From: Actinomyces sp. UMB0138
GTDB taxonomy: Bacteria; Bacillota; Negativicutes; Veillonellales; Veillonellaceae
Length of the DNA: 64,000 bases
Direction: 5' to 3'
NCBI RefSeq assembly: GCF_002849225.1
Contig: NZ_PKMC01000002.1
Coordinates: forward strand, 62,001-126,000
Below the pieces are notes generated by a model. The model saw only the letters and a program-made list of their open reading frames with translations. It was not told the origin of the DNA and made no database searches. Positions 44,566 through 53,476 of the stretch are shown piece by piece; position 1 is the stretch's first letter; the number at the start of each line of letters is the position of its first letter. The position numbers and the translations under genes were made by a program.

Positions 44566-44692
44566 TCACCTGCGACCCGGCAGTTCGCCGAGCCGCAAGG
44601 ACTGCAGCGCTGTCGCTCGGGATGCGACGAGCGCTCGCCGCATTTGAAAGTCACTCACTGCGCTCTTGCTCACCAAAATAGAGTGAGGACTA

Positions 44693-45232
44693 ATGATCAC
44701 CACTAATCCCGCCCAACGCAACTACAAAGTTGCCGCCCTCGTAGGCATCATTGGCGGTTTCTTCTCGGCAATCGTGAAATTCGGCTGGGAGGTTCCCTTC
44801 CCTCCGCGCACTCCAGAACGCAATGCGACTAACCCGCCCCAATCCACCCTGGAAATGTTGGGTATGTCCCCCGAAGCGTCGCATACTTCCGTCACTTACA
44901 ACGGCAATGCGTTGCCCATCTACTCGTTCCTGATTCACTTCTCGTTCGCGATCTTCTTCGCGGTGCTCTACTGCCTGCTAGCAGAAGTGAACACGAAGGT
45001 CACCCTGTGGCAGGGCGCAGCCTTCGGCATTGTGGTCTACGTGCTGTTCCACGTTCTACTAATGCCCGCCCTCGGTATTGTTCCCGCGCCTTGGAATCAG
45101 CCTTTTGCAGAGCACTTCTCGGAATTCTTCGGACACATTGTCTGGCTGTGGTCCATAGAGATTGTCCGTCGCGATCTGCGCAACCGGATCACCGGAGAAC
45201 CTGATCCGAGGCCGGAAGTGCGCGCTGCATGA
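44693..45232 (+). CDS. YagU-family (DUF1440) inner membrane protein
   Basis: 179 residues with about four membrane helices. KVAALVGIIGGFFSAIVKFGWEVPFPPR near the start and HFSEFFGHIVWLWSIEIVRRDL near the end match YagU of E. coli, which has been linked to acid resistance. The motif WEVPFPPRTPER is typical of the family. The 127-bp region upstream contains ATAGAGTGAGGAC as ribosome-site area and some short inverted repeats, but nothing decisive. It is followed by the HerA-like ATPase gene. Confidence 0.8.
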   Translation: MITTNPAQRNYKVAALVGIIGGFFSAIVKFGWEVPFPPRTPERNATNPPQSTLEMLGMSPEASHTSVTYNGNALPIYSFLIHFSFAIFFAVLYCLLAEVNTKVTLWQGAAFGIVVYVLFHVLLMPALGIVPAPWNQPFAEHFSEFFGHIVWLWSIEIVRRDLRNRITGEPDPRPEVRAA

Positions 45233-45314
45233 CTTTCCGCTCGCCGCTAGCACCCACCCACACGTGTCGGTGCTAGCGGCGATATTAGCCCACAGCCACA
45301 GCGTTTTATCCACT

Positions 45315-47153
45315 ATGCTTTCCAGTGTGAGTGCAAATGAAAGCCCCGAGGAACTACAAGCCCAACTAGCCGCCGCCCGCGCAGAAGCCGCAGAGGCAAA
45401 AGCCGAAGCAGCTCGCCTCAAAGCTGAGGCCGCCGAAGCCCGCGCAGCCGCCGCCCAAGCAAGCACTTCTCCGGCACCCAAGGAAGATTCGGATCAGTCC
45501 CAGACGCCAGCGCCTGAACAGCCCGAATCGGATCAGCCTGAGGCGCCAGCGGAAGCCACCCAAGAATCTTCGGAGCTGGCACAGACCATCAAGGCCGGCT
45601 ACTCGTTTACGGATGACCTACAGACCATTACTCTGGGCACTCTTCTTGAGGGCGACACCCCCACCCCCGGCGTAACCGCCAAACTGCCGCTTTCGATCAT
45701 GAACCGTCACCTGCTTGTTGCGGGCGCTACGGGCACGGGCAAGACACGCACGTTGCAGCTGCTGGCCGAAGGGCTCTCTAGCGCCGGCTGCCCCGCCGTA
45801 TTGGTAGATGTGAAGGGCGATCTTACCGGCCTGGCCGAGGCGGGGCAGGCCTCAGACAAGCTAACGCAGCGCACCAGCGCCAACGGACAAGAGTGGAAGG
45901 GCGACGCTTTCCCCGTCCAACTACTTACCCCTTCCGGCGCAGAAGCTCCCGTTCCGGGCGCCTTGGTGCGAACTCGTGTCACCGACTTTGGGCCACTCCT
46001 GTTGGCCCGCGCATTGCAGCTGAACACGACGCAGGAGCAAGCCTTACAGCTCATCTTCAGTTGGGCCGACTCCAACGGGTTAGACCTGGTAGACCTGGGC
46101 GACCTCCGCTCGGTCATCACGTTCCTAACCTCTAAAGAGGGCAAGGCCGAACTGGCCACCATCGGCGGGGTTGGTCCCGCTACGGCAGGGGTCATCCTGC
46201 GCACGCTCAGCGCGTTGGAATCGCAAGGTGGCGACAAGTTCTTTGGCGAGCCCAGCTTTGACACGGCCGACCTGCTGGCCAAGCAGGGCGAACGGGGCGT
46301 CATTTCTTTGCTTGAGGTCGGCGACATGTCCACCCGGCCCGCGCTCATCTCCGCCCTCATCATGTGGCTGCTAGCGCAACTATTCCAAACTTTGCCCGAA
46401 GTGGGCGACGTCGACAAACCCCACCTGACCTTTGTTTTCGATGAGGCTCACCTGCTATTTACCGACGCCACCAAAGAATTCGTGCGCCAGGTGGTGCACA
46501 CGGTGCGGCTGATCCGGTCGAAAGGCGTCTCGGTCGTCTTCGTCACCCAGTCTCCCAACGATATTCCAGCGGACGTGCTAGCACAGCTCGGCTCCCGCAT
46601 CCAGCATGGGCTGAGGGCGGCCACCCCACAAGACCAGAAGGCGCTCAAGCAGACCGTAAAGACTTTCCCAGAAACCAGCCTGGACCTGGCAGAAGTGCTG
46701 ACCAATCTGGGTACCGGCGAGGCCGTCGTGACCGTCCTCGACCCGAAGGGCAGGCCCACCCCGGTAGCCCCATTTTCGGTATGGGCGCCCGCCTCGGTGA
46801 TGGGGCAGGCCAGCCCAGAAAAGGTGAAGGAACTAGCGGCCTCTGCACTGGCACAAAAGTACGCGACCGCAATGGACCCGCATTCGGCCACCGAAGAGCT
46901 AGCCGAGCGCGCCCAGAAGGCACAGGCGGAAACCGAAGCTAAAGCCCAAAAGGAGGCCGCTGACAAGGAGGCCGAAAAAGCTGCCAAGCAGGCCCAAAAA
47001 GATGCTGAACGGGCTCAAAAGGAAGCAGAAAAAGCCCGAGCCAAACGCAGCAAAGACATGGAATCGGTGCTGACGAACGTGCTGCGCTCGGCTGGACGCA
47101 CTTTGGGCCGCGAAATCACCAGGTCGATTTTCGGCACCCGCAGGCGCAAGTAG
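45315..47153 (+). CDS. HerA/DUF853-like ATPase with coiled-coil ends
   Basis: About 612 residues from ATG 45315; GTG 45327 is an alternative. An upstream extension to 45162 is unlikely because it overlaps the YagU gene. Residues about 10-50 form an Ala/Glu coiled coil (EELQAQLAAARAEAAEAKAEA). The ATPase core has Walker A GATGTGKTRT and Walker B LTFVFDEAHLLF, and belongs to the DUF853 branch of the HerA/FtsK superfamily. The C-terminus is another long Lys/Glu/Ala coiled coil ending in a basic motif (SIFGTRRRK). Function is uncertain; DNA translocation is the family theme. Confidence 0.82.
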   Translation: MLSSVSANESPEELQAQLAAARAEAAEAKAEAARLKAEAAEARAAAAQASTSPAPKEDSDQSQTPAPEQPESDQPEAPAEATQESSELAQTIKAGYSFTDDLQTITLGTLLEGDTPTPGVTAKLPLSIMNRHLLVAGATGTGKTRTLQLLAEGLSSAGCPAVLVDVKGDLTGLAEAGQASDKLTQRTSANGQEWKGDAFPVQLLTPSGAEAPVPGALVRTRVTDFGPLLLARALQLNTTQEQALQLIFSWADSNGLDLVDLGDLRSVITFLTSKEGKAELATIGGVGPATAGVILRTLSALESQGGDKFFGEPSFDTADLLAKQGERGVISLLEVGDMSTRPALISALIMWLLAQLFQTLPEVGDVDKPHLTFVFDEAHLLFTDATKEFVRQVVHTVRLIRSKGVSVVFVTQSPNDIPADVLAQLGSRIQHGLRAATPQDQKALKQTVKTFPETSLDLAEVLTNLGTGEAVVTVLDPKGRPTPVAPFSVWAPASVMGQASPEKVKELAASALAQKYATAMDPHSATEELAERAQKAQAETEAKAQKEAADKEAEKAAKQAQKDAERAQKEAEKARAKRSKDMESVLTNVLRSAGRTLGREITRSIFGTRRRK

Positions 47154-47369
47154 TTAGTGTTCCTGGCTGCGCGCTGCCAGCCCAATAATCCAAAAACCGC
47201 ACGCCACCAGTGAGGCAAAACCGGTGAATTGGGCCCAGCGGCGGGCCAGCCCGCCCACTTTACAGGCAAAGCTACCCGGATCAGCCAACACGTCAGTTAT
47301 TACGTAGCCGGCTAGAGCGACAACAGTGACCGCTAAAAGGGTCAGTGCGATGCGGCGAAGTAATTGCAA
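47154..47369 (-). CDS. Small membrane protein
   Basis: 71 residues with two hydrophobic helices (RIALTLLAVTVVALAGYVITDVLA and FTGFASLVACGFWIIGLAA). The stop abuts the convergent HerA-like gene directly. I do not recognise the family. The reading frame is well supported by its hydrophobic pattern and by its fit in the gap. Confidence 0.55.
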   Translation of the reverse strand: MQLLRRIALTLLAVTVVALAGYVITDVLADPGSFACKVGGLARRWAQFTGFASLVACGFWIIGLAARSQEH

Positions 47370-47531
47370 TTGGGGCCTCCGCGCATAAGACTAGCGCACT
47401 CTTTGCCGCATGGAATAGCCAAAAACATTATATTTTCCTAATGTTTAGGCCCTGAACGGGAACTATAACAATTCAATTTTGTTTTTTCGCCTGTACACTT
47501 GCCATATAACTGGCTAACAGAAGAGGTAGGC

Positions 47532-47834
47532 GTGCAACAAAACCTGGATAAGTGGCTCATCCGACTGGGGATGGTAATCCTGATCGGATGGATCTTAACA
47601 GACATGTTCGGCACCTACGTGTCATCGCACATGACCGCCTACTCCGACCCCCTCGACTACTTCGTACAGGGCCTATGGAACTGCGCGATCATGTTTTTCA
47701 CTTCCTACAACGGCATCGCCATCTTGATGGCCGGCCTCATCATCCGCGAAGTGAGGGCCTCCCGAGCAGACTTTCGGGCCCGCCCCGGAACAGATGTCCA
47801 AAGCGAGCCCGAAGGAAGTAGCACACAGCAGTAA
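47532..47834 (+). CDS. Small membrane protein
   Basis: About 100 residues from GTG 47532, chosen for AGAGG just upstream; ATA-rich sequence before it looks like promoter rather than coding. Two membrane helices (LGMVILIGWILTDMF and MFFTSYNGIAILMAGLII) and a charged C-terminal tail. Not recognised. Its stop (47832-47834) is immediately followed by the stop of the convergent MetS-like gene, with no bases between. Confidence 0.55.
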   Translation: MQQNLDKWLIRLGMVILIGWILTDMFGTYVSSHMTAYSDPLDYFVQGLWNCAIMFFTSYNGIAILMAGLIIREVRASRADFRARPGTDVQSEPEGSSTQQ

Positions 47835-47996
47835 CTACTGAGGCTTACTTATGCCCGTCGAGGGCGTATTAGCCACTATCTTTTCCGCCCTTTCGTATGG
47901 CGTGGACATGTAGTGCAATGCCACTACGGATCCGATTAGTCCACCCCACACGATAAGGATGGTTACCAACATCAGGATGATTGCTGCTCCGGTCAC
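47835..47996 (-). CDS. MetS-type small subunit of NSS transporter
   Basis: 53 residues: MTGAAIILMLVTILIVWGG, then LIGSVVALHYMSTPYERAE. One membrane helix and a short charged tail, as in the methionine/alanine NSS small subunits (MetS of Corynebacterium glutamicum). GTG 47994-47996 overlaps the stop of the large transporter gene by four bases (GTGA), and AGGAGG lies nine bases before it, inside the transporter's last codons. Coupled translation and gene order strongly support a two-component transporter. Confidence 0.85.
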   Translation of the reverse strand: MTGAAIILMLVTILIVWGGLIGSVVALHYMSTPYERAEKIVANTPSTGISKPQ

Positions 47997-49552
47997 TGCT
48001 GGGCCTCCTTAATCCAGTCGACGTCACTCAGGTCGTGTTCGCCCTCGAGCGATTCTTCGTCCCGCCACTTCACCAGCGGGAACACGACGGCAAATACTGC
48101 GCACAGTGCCACGCACCCCCAGCCGAAGGCGGCCACGTACCAGGTGGGGTATTCCCCGTAGCCTTCGAGCAGGTAGTCCTTTATGGACAGCATCAGCATG
48201 ATGCCTAGGAAGAGCGGGATGAACAGGCTGACCATCCAGGTCCACCAGCGTCCCACGTGCACGGTAGACAGCACGTTCAGGTGGTCGCGCAGTGGCTTCA
48301 GCTTGGGCCAGACCCACGACACAGCAACGGCCATGAGGATGGTTGCGAAGACGACGCCGACCGAGTTGATGAACGCGTCCACAGTGTCCACGGCGCCCAT
48401 GCCCGAGGTGGTGCCGTACAGCAACAGCGAGATCACGCCGGCTACGGAGCCAAGCATGATTGCCGCGCGCTTTACGGGCCAGCCGAACTTGTCGGCAAAA
48501 GCGCCAGAGACAACCTGTACCAGCGACAGCAGCGAGGTTACGCCCGCCAACGTCAAAGAAACGAAGAACAGGATGCCGAAGAAGGCGCCGCCGGGCATCA
48601 TTGAAATGATCTTCGGGAAGGTGATGAACGCCAGGGAAATGCCGGACAGGCCTTCCAGGTCAGACACCTGCATGCCCTGCTGGTAAGCCATGAAACCGAG
48701 GGCGGAGAACACGCCGATTCCGGCCAGGATTTCGAACGAGGAGTTCGCGAATCCCGCTACAAGGGCGGTGCCCGTCAGGTTCGATTTGCGGCGCAGGTAG
48801 GAGGCGTAGGTCAGCATGATGCCGAAGCCCGCCGACATGGAGAAGAAGATTTGTGCGAACGCGGCCATCCACACCTTCGGCTTGGCGATCGCAGACCAGT
48901 CGGGAGTGAAGAAGGAGTTTAGCCCTTCCATGGCTCCGGGCAGCAGCAACGAGCGCACTACCAGGGCGGCGAAGACCACTACCAGCAGCGGAATGAAGAT
49001 CTTGTTTGCGCGCTCGACGCCCTTTTGCACGCCGAGGGCGATGATGCCTACCACTGCCACCCACATGAGTGCCAGCGGGATCATTACGCCCCAGACCGGG
49101 GAGCCGATGACGGCGGTCTGGCTGGAGGTTTCCAGGAACTTCGTGAAGAAGAACTTCTGCGGATCGTCGCCCCACGCGTTGGTGACGGCGAAGAAGATGT
49201 AGCGGAAGGACCAGGCCAGGATTACGGCGTAGTAGGTCATGATGACGAAGCAAACACCCACGTGCCACCAGCCGATGAATTCGGCCTTTTTGTTGATGCG
49301 GCGGAATGCTAGCGGCGGGGTGCCGTGGAAGCGGTGGCCGATCGCGTAGTCAAGTAGCAAGATAGGTAGGCCGATGGCTAGTAGTGCGCACAGGTAGGGA
49401 ACGATGAACGCTCCGCCGCCGTTTTCGTATGCTACTCCTGGGAATCGCCAAATGTTGCCGAGGCCGATTGCGGACCCGACTGCAGCTAGGATGAAACCCA
49501 GTTGCCCGGACCATGCGCCGCGGGCATTAGATTTTGACTTAGTTTCAGCCAC
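47993..49552 (-). CDS. Neurotransmitter:sodium symporter family amino-acid transporter (MetP-like)
   Basis: 519 residues with 12 membrane helices. The unwound first helix reads GFILAAVGSAIGLGNIWRFPGVAYENGGGAFIVPYL, the sodium- and substrate-binding signature of the NSS family. GMGAVDTVDAFINS lies before a later helix. MetP-type members import methionine and alanine with sodium, and the coupled MetS-like partner supports that subgroup. No SAM riboswitch precedes it. The substrate is inferred. Confidence 0.9.
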   Translation of the reverse strand: MAETKSKSNARGAWSGQLGFILAAVGSAIGLGNIWRFPGVAYENGGGAFIVPYLCALLAIGLPILLLDYAIGHRFHGTPPLAFRRINKKAEFIGWWHVGVCFVIMTYYAVILAWSFRYIFFAVTNAWGDDPQKFFFTKFLETSSQTAVIGSPVWGVMIPLALMWVAVVGIIALGVQKGVERANKIFIPLLVVVFAALVVRSLLLPGAMEGLNSFFTPDWSAIAKPKVWMAAFAQIFFSMSAGFGIMLTYASYLRRKSNLTGTALVAGFANSSFEILAGIGVFSALGFMAYQQGMQVSDLEGLSGISLAFITFPKIISMMPGGAFFGILFFVSLTLAGVTSLLSLVQVVSGAFADKFGWPVKRAAIMLGSVAGVISLLLYGTTSGMGAVDTVDAFINSVGVVFATILMAVAVSWVWPKLKPLRDHLNVLSTVHVGRWWTWMVSLFIPLFLGIMLMLSIKDYLLEGYGEYPTWYVAAFGWGCVALCAVFAVVFPLVKWRDEESLEGEHDLSDVDWIKEAQQ

Positions 49553-49667
49553 GTCTACCTTCTTTTCGAGTTAGATTGGGTGAACTCAGCCTAAGACCAG
49601 CGTCCATTTCCTGAACAGCTTGTCCGCATTTTGATCATTTTGCGGCGTTGTCTCTGGTTGCAGGGTT

Positions 49668-49706
49668 TCGCCCTCGTAATACGCGGGTGCAGAAAATCGA
49701 GGGCGA
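49668..49706 (-). terminator. Inverted CGAGGGCG pair after the GH31 gene
   Basis: TCGCCCTCG (49668-49676) and CGAGGGCGA (49698-49706) form a perfect 9-bp stem with a 21-base loop, starting 23 bp after the GH31 stop. It is a possible terminator built from two octamer copies. No T run follows. Confidence 0.5.
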
Positions 49707-49728
49707 CCCCGCCTCCCAGGGGCGTCTT

Positions 49729-52071
49729 CTAGCGGTTTCGCAGCACCTCCCGCAGCGCCCCTACCAGCGAGGATGGCCCCGCGAGCGCCTCTAACGCCAA
49801 GTCGTCACCCATATTAGCGGCCCGTCCCAGATCGGACTTGAGCGGGTAGGAAATTTCGGCCTGGTCGATTAATTCGAACACGCGGCCCTGCCAGTCCAAT
49901 TCAGTAAGAGGTAGCTCAAGGCGCCTATCTAGGCTTCCCAGGTCCACTTCACCCAGCTCTAGCAGCGATTCGGCATCGCCCGCAGCATCGGCTCCAAGAA
50001 GTTGCAGCCGCACCCGCTTGGGGAGGCGGTCGCCCTCGCCTTGTAAGTGAAGACAGAAGTTATTACCTTCCCACTTCCAGGTGGCCCGCAACTTCGCTTG
50101 GGCCGGCTCCGGCGAGGGCGAATCCTGACTTCCCGGCGCATCTTCCACGTAGGTGGAGCAGTAGGTTCCCTGGCCGGTGCGCGGCACCGCAAATGCCAGG
50201 GTGAGTTCGGTGGGCGCCTGAGACTGATCGACGGGGACGCCGCCCTCAAACAGGTGCTCGGAAAGGGGAATTATTGCGCCGGCATGCACCAGGGCGGGCA
50301 CGTGCTCCAGCGTGCGCCAGAAATTGCGTCGCCCTCCCCCGCTGTAGTGGGTGCCCAGGAAGAAGTCGACCCATTCGCCCTCGGGAAGGTAGGTGTTGGC
50401 CTTGGCAAGGTGGGTGTGCCTGTCTGCGGGCTCGGTGATGGGGGCGATCAGCATGTCGGCTCCGAAGAGGAACGCACCCGAGCTGTGGTAGGCGTCCATT
50501 ATTTCGGGCTCTTCGTAGTAGAGGGGGCGCGCCAGCGGCACTCCATGCAGGTGGGCCTGCCAGGCGGCCGTGTACAGGTAGGGGATCAACCGGTGGCGCA
50601 GGCGCAGGTAGTCCCCTTGGATGCGTTCGCCGACCTGGCCGTAGCGCCACGGCTCCTTTGAATTGAACGGGTCGTTGGTGGAATGCAGCCGCAATATGGG
50701 GCTGAAAACCCCTAGCTGTACCCACCGAGTCTCTAGTTCGTTGTCTTTGACCCCGAACATGTGCCCACCAATGTCGTGCGACCAGAAGAAATAGCCAATG
50801 TTGGCGGCGGTGGCGGTGAAGTAGGGCTGGAATGCCAGCGAGTCCCAGCTGACCGCCGTGTCCCCCGAAAATCCCACCGGGTAACGGTGCGAGCCCGGCC
50901 CCGCATAACGCGAAAACGCTAGAGGGCGACGCGGCTTCCCATCAGCTCGCGTTCGGGCATTGTCCGTGAATGTCAGATGGTTCAGCATCCACAGCGGGTC
51001 AAGCCCGGCAATCGAAGTGTGTTTGCCCTGCTGCCAGTCCATCCACCAAAAGTCGACTCCCTGCTCCTCTAAGGGGTGCAGCAACAGGTCCAGGTACGCG
51101 CGCAGGTAGTCTTTGGAGGCGCCGTCAAAGGGGATAGGGGCACCGCCTGAAACGCCGAGGGCGGCCGCGAATGCCGGGTAGGCGTCCTCGTGAGCGCGCA
51201 CGCCATCCGCCGGGTGTTCGTTGAGGCTGACGCGCAGGTTGCGCTCGTGCAGGGCCCGCATGAACCCGGCCGGGTCGGGGAATAGTTCTTTATTGAAGGT
51301 GTAACCGGTCCACCCGTTGCCGTATTTGGGCTCGAGCTCGGTCAGGTGCCAGTCCATGTCTAGTACGGCCACGGAGAAGGGGAGTTTTTCGGCGGCGAAG
51401 CGGTCCATGAGGGCCAAATATTCCGCATCCGTGTAGCGGTGGTAGCGCGACCACCAGTTGCCCAGCGCCCACCTGGGGATGAGCGGGGTTTTGCCCGACA
51501 GGGCGAAGAAGGCGTTCAGCGCATCCTGGTAGGCGTGCCCGTAGCCGAAGTAGTACAGGTCGGCTGCGCCCTCTTCGCGGGCGGTGGGCCAGCCCTGCAC
51601 TATCGGGGTATCACTGTCGTCAATCACCGCGTACCCGCGTGGGGATATGAGGCCGGGCTCTATTTCTACGGGCCCGTCGGCCTCGTCCAGGGTGCGGGCG
51701 GTACCGCCCAGGTTGGCCAGAAAGTCACCTTGGGTGGTCGGTTGGGCATCCCCGTAGTGCCAGACCGTGTTCCACCCCGTCCCCGTGTGCCCAAGTAGGG
51801 AAATGGATAGGGACGAGGGCGAGAAGGGGCCGCCACTGTAGCGCAGGTGGAAAGCCTCGGTGAGGATTTCAAGGCCCTTCCCGGAGCGAACCACACGGAA
51901 ATCGGGGACCGGGAAATCCCGGTTGATCGCCATGAAAGAGGCCTGGTCAGCGAAAGTACCCGTGGGGGAATACTCCATGCGTATCAGGCGCGAGGTGAGC
52001 ACCGTGAACCGGTAGGTGTCCCCTTCTACTACGGCGTCGGGGCGGGCGGGAGCTGGCGGGAATAGATTCAT
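49729..52071 (-). CDS. GH31 alpha-glucosidase/alpha-xylosidase
   Basis: 780 residues. The catalytic nucleophile is the Asp in DFWWMDWQQG (near 344) and the acid/base Asp is in GFSGDTAVSWDSLAFQ (near 405). PRWALGNWWSRYHRY and DMDWHLTELEPKYGNGWTGYTFN are typical of the GH31 barrel. No signal peptide, so it is cytoplasmic. It is larger than the GH13 enzyme and probably acts on other alpha-glucosides or xylosides entering the cell. A second, C-terminal beta domain follows the barrel. Transcribed alone, with terminator-like repeats after it. Confidence 0.9.
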   Translation of the reverse strand: MNLFPPAPARPDAVVEGDTYRFTVLTSRLIRMEYSPTGTFADQASFMAINRDFPVPDFRVVRSGKGLEILTEAFHLRYSGGPFSPSSLSISLLGHTGTGWNTVWHYGDAQPTTQGDFLANLGGTARTLDEADGPVEIEPGLISPRGYAVIDDSDTPIVQGWPTAREEGAADLYYFGYGHAYQDALNAFFALSGKTPLIPRWALGNWWSRYHRYTDAEYLALMDRFAAEKLPFSVAVLDMDWHLTELEPKYGNGWTGYTFNKELFPDPAGFMRALHERNLRVSLNEHPADGVRAHEDAYPAFAAALGVSGGAPIPFDGASKDYLRAYLDLLLHPLEEQGVDFWWMDWQQGKHTSIAGLDPLWMLNHLTFTDNARTRADGKPRRPLAFSRYAGPGSHRYPVGFSGDTAVSWDSLAFQPYFTATAANIGYFFWSHDIGGHMFGVKDNELETRWVQLGVFSPILRLHSTNDPFNSKEPWRYGQVGERIQGDYLRLRHRLIPYLYTAAWQAHLHGVPLARPLYYEEPEIMDAYHSSGAFLFGADMLIAPITEPADRHTHLAKANTYLPEGEWVDFFLGTHYSGGGRRNFWRTLEHVPALVHAGAIIPLSEHLFEGGVPVDQSQAPTELTLAFAVPRTGQGTYCSTYVEDAPGSQDSPSPEPAQAKLRATWKWEGNNFCLHLQGEGDRLPKRVRLQLLGADAAGDAESLLELGEVDLGSLDRRLELPLTELDWQGRVFELIDQAEISYPLKSDLGRAANMGDDLALEALAGPSSLVGALREVLRNR

Positions 52072-52129
52072 GCGTCAATGCTTTCGCATTGGGAGCCGAA
52101 ACGCCAGCGGCCCACCCTGAAATTAGTTG

Positions 52130-52399
52130 CTACTTGTACGCTGGGCTAGCTACAGCGGCAGACCGTCCGCGGAAGGCCAACGCGGCAAAGGCGCAAATTG
52201 TACAGAGCGCGAAGGATCCGAAGCTCCACAGCAGGAAGAACATTCCGCGTTGCAAGTGGTGCACCGCTTCGGCACCGGCCGCGCCTGTCGCCCCCACGAG
52301 GTAAACGTTATTGGCGGCACCGAAAAATGTCCCAATTGCGATCAACAAGAATATGACTGACAGAATGATTCCTACTTTGTTCACTGTCGACTGCCCCAT
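52130..52399 (-). CDS. Small membrane protein
   Basis: 89 residues from ATG 52399, preceded by GAGGA and AGGAGG; the longer open frame upstream crosses non-coding repeat DNA. Two membrane helices (VGIILSVIFLLIAIGTFFGAANNV and MFFLLWSFGSFALCTICAFAALAF) are joined by a Gly/Ala loop with paired histidines (AEAVHHLQRG). Not recognised. Leftward transcription brings it to 58 bp before the GH31 gene. Confidence 0.6.
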   Translation of the reverse strand: MGQSTVNKVGIILSVIFLLIAIGTFFGAANNVYLVGATGAAGAEAVHHLQRGMFFLLWSFGSFALCTICAFAALAFRGRSAAVASPAYK

Positions 52400-52516
52400 A
52401 GCGTCCTCGATTCCTCCTTCGGAATAATTCACTGGCGAATGTACAACAATTGCGGGGGGGTGCAGCCCGAAACAGCAAATCCGGGGGCCGCCCTCGACAC
52501 GCATCGCCAAACCCAA

Positions 52517-52571
52517 CCCGCGAGGCTTGGTGTTCCGCCGCGAACCAAGGTGTTGTCGACCAAGGATCGCG
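52517..52571. repeat. 55-bp hairpin repeat, copy A
   Basis: Aligns without gaps to 53178-53232 with 49 of 55 bases identical. Both copies share TGTTGTCGACCAAGG. Outer arms (CGCGAGGCTTGGT / ACCAAGGATCGCG) are partly complementary, so it can fold as a stem. It lies 145 bp before an orphan small gene. Confidence 0.8.
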
Positions 52572-52715
52572 AGCCAATTTTCGCTCAAGACAACATCACC
52601 AAGCCCATTCGCGCTTCCACCTCAGAGCTATGTTTCAAAACGCTTTTCGTGCCAAAAGGCGGCATAATCGTTTACGGGACCGGAAAGTGTGGGGGCAAAA
52701 GCTAAGGAGGCTGCA

Positions 52716-52982
52716 ATGGGTGAGTCAGAGTACATAAATCCGATGATCTACGACGTGATGAAAGAGATCGCGAACTTTATTGATGGGGCTTATATCCACT
52801 GGAGCGCAAATGCTGCCACTAAGCGCGAGGCTGATTATTGGGATAAGAAATCGATAGATTTTATGGATGAGGTCATGCTGGTTGATCCTTCTGATAAGCG
52901 GGCTGTGCAAGCCAAGGTTGATGAGCTAGCAAAGATCTGGAAGTCTCTCCCAAGACAGGCCCCAAAGATAGACTCCCTATGA
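52716..52982 (+). CDS. Orphan small acidic protein
   Basis: 88 residues. AAGGAGG at 52704-52710 is a near-perfect ribosome site five bases before ATG 52716. The protein is soluble and helical-looking (MIYDVMKEIANFIDGAYIHW, then AVQAKVDELAKIWKSLP) and acidic overall, with codon use more A/T-rich than its neighbours. I do not recognise it. Two 55-bp repeats flank it and an antitoxin remnant lies just downstream, so it belongs to a small accessory insertion. An immunity or toxin-antitoxin part is possible but unproven. Confidence 0.65.
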   Translation: MGESEYINPMIYDVMKEIANFIDGAYIHWSANAATKREADYWDKKSIDFMDEVMLVDPSDKRAVQAKVDELAKIWKSLPRQAPKIDSL

Positions 52983-53013
52983 GCGCTGAACTTTCACTGT
53001 ATGCACTGAACCT

Positions 53014-53097
53014 GAACACATACGCGCAGGGCGGGTACGCACCTATTCGCTCGAAGAAGTAGCTGCCGAGTTCGGCATCGAAGATTTATCCTCCTGA
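53014..53097 (+). pseudogene. 3' remnant of a type II antitoxin gene
   Basis: The frame reads IRAGRVRTYSLEEVAAEFGI then EDLSS and stops at TGA 53095-53097. RTYSLEEVAAEFGI resembles the C-terminal segment found in many RelB/Phd-like antitoxins. No start codon or DNA-binding part lies upstream (in-frame TGA at 52987) and no toxin follows. This is the scrap of a lost toxin-antitoxin locus. Confidence 0.55.
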
Positions 53098-53177
53098 CAC
53101 GACGCGCAAATAGCTGCGCAAAAACTCCCGGCAACCACCGGGGCGTGTTGCCGTTACGCCGCGAAACCAGGGGAACC

Positions 53178-53233
53178 CCCGCGAACCTTGGTGTTCTGCC
53201 GCGAAACCAGGTGTTGTCGACCAAGGTTCGCGG
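53178..53233. repeat. 55-bp hairpin repeat, copy B
   Basis: Second copy of the element at 52517-52571. Here the arms CCGCGAACCTTGGT (53179-53192) and ACCAAGGTTCGCGG (53220-53233) are exact complements, a 14-bp stem with a 27-base loop. The adjoining stretch GCGAAACCAGGGGAA (53161-53175) also occurs at 1758-1772. The rest of the non-coding stretch 53234-53476 shows no gene; it must hold the gluA promoter. Confidence 0.82.
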
Positions 53234-53476
53234 ATTCGACCAAGACTCACGAAACTAGACCGCCGCCTCGCCCTCCCCGAAAGACGACTCTCGGGCACGC
53301 GCTGCCTGCGAAAGATACAATTGACCTTATGGTCGGCCCGCAGTTGCGTACGCGCTCCGCCTAGAGGGCGCAGGCAGGCACCCGCGTGGATGCTCGCCCT
53401 CATGCTAGGCGGTGACTTATGACTCAATATGTGGCCCTCCGGAACAAAATAGCCTCTAGTTTGATTGCATCTTTAT

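Noticed and set aside
43482..44654. Open frame of 390 codons on the - strand, and another of 343 codons on + at 43650-44681
   Set aside because: Both cover the MFS gene at 43345-44565, whose membrane helices and motifs are clear. They are shadow frames.
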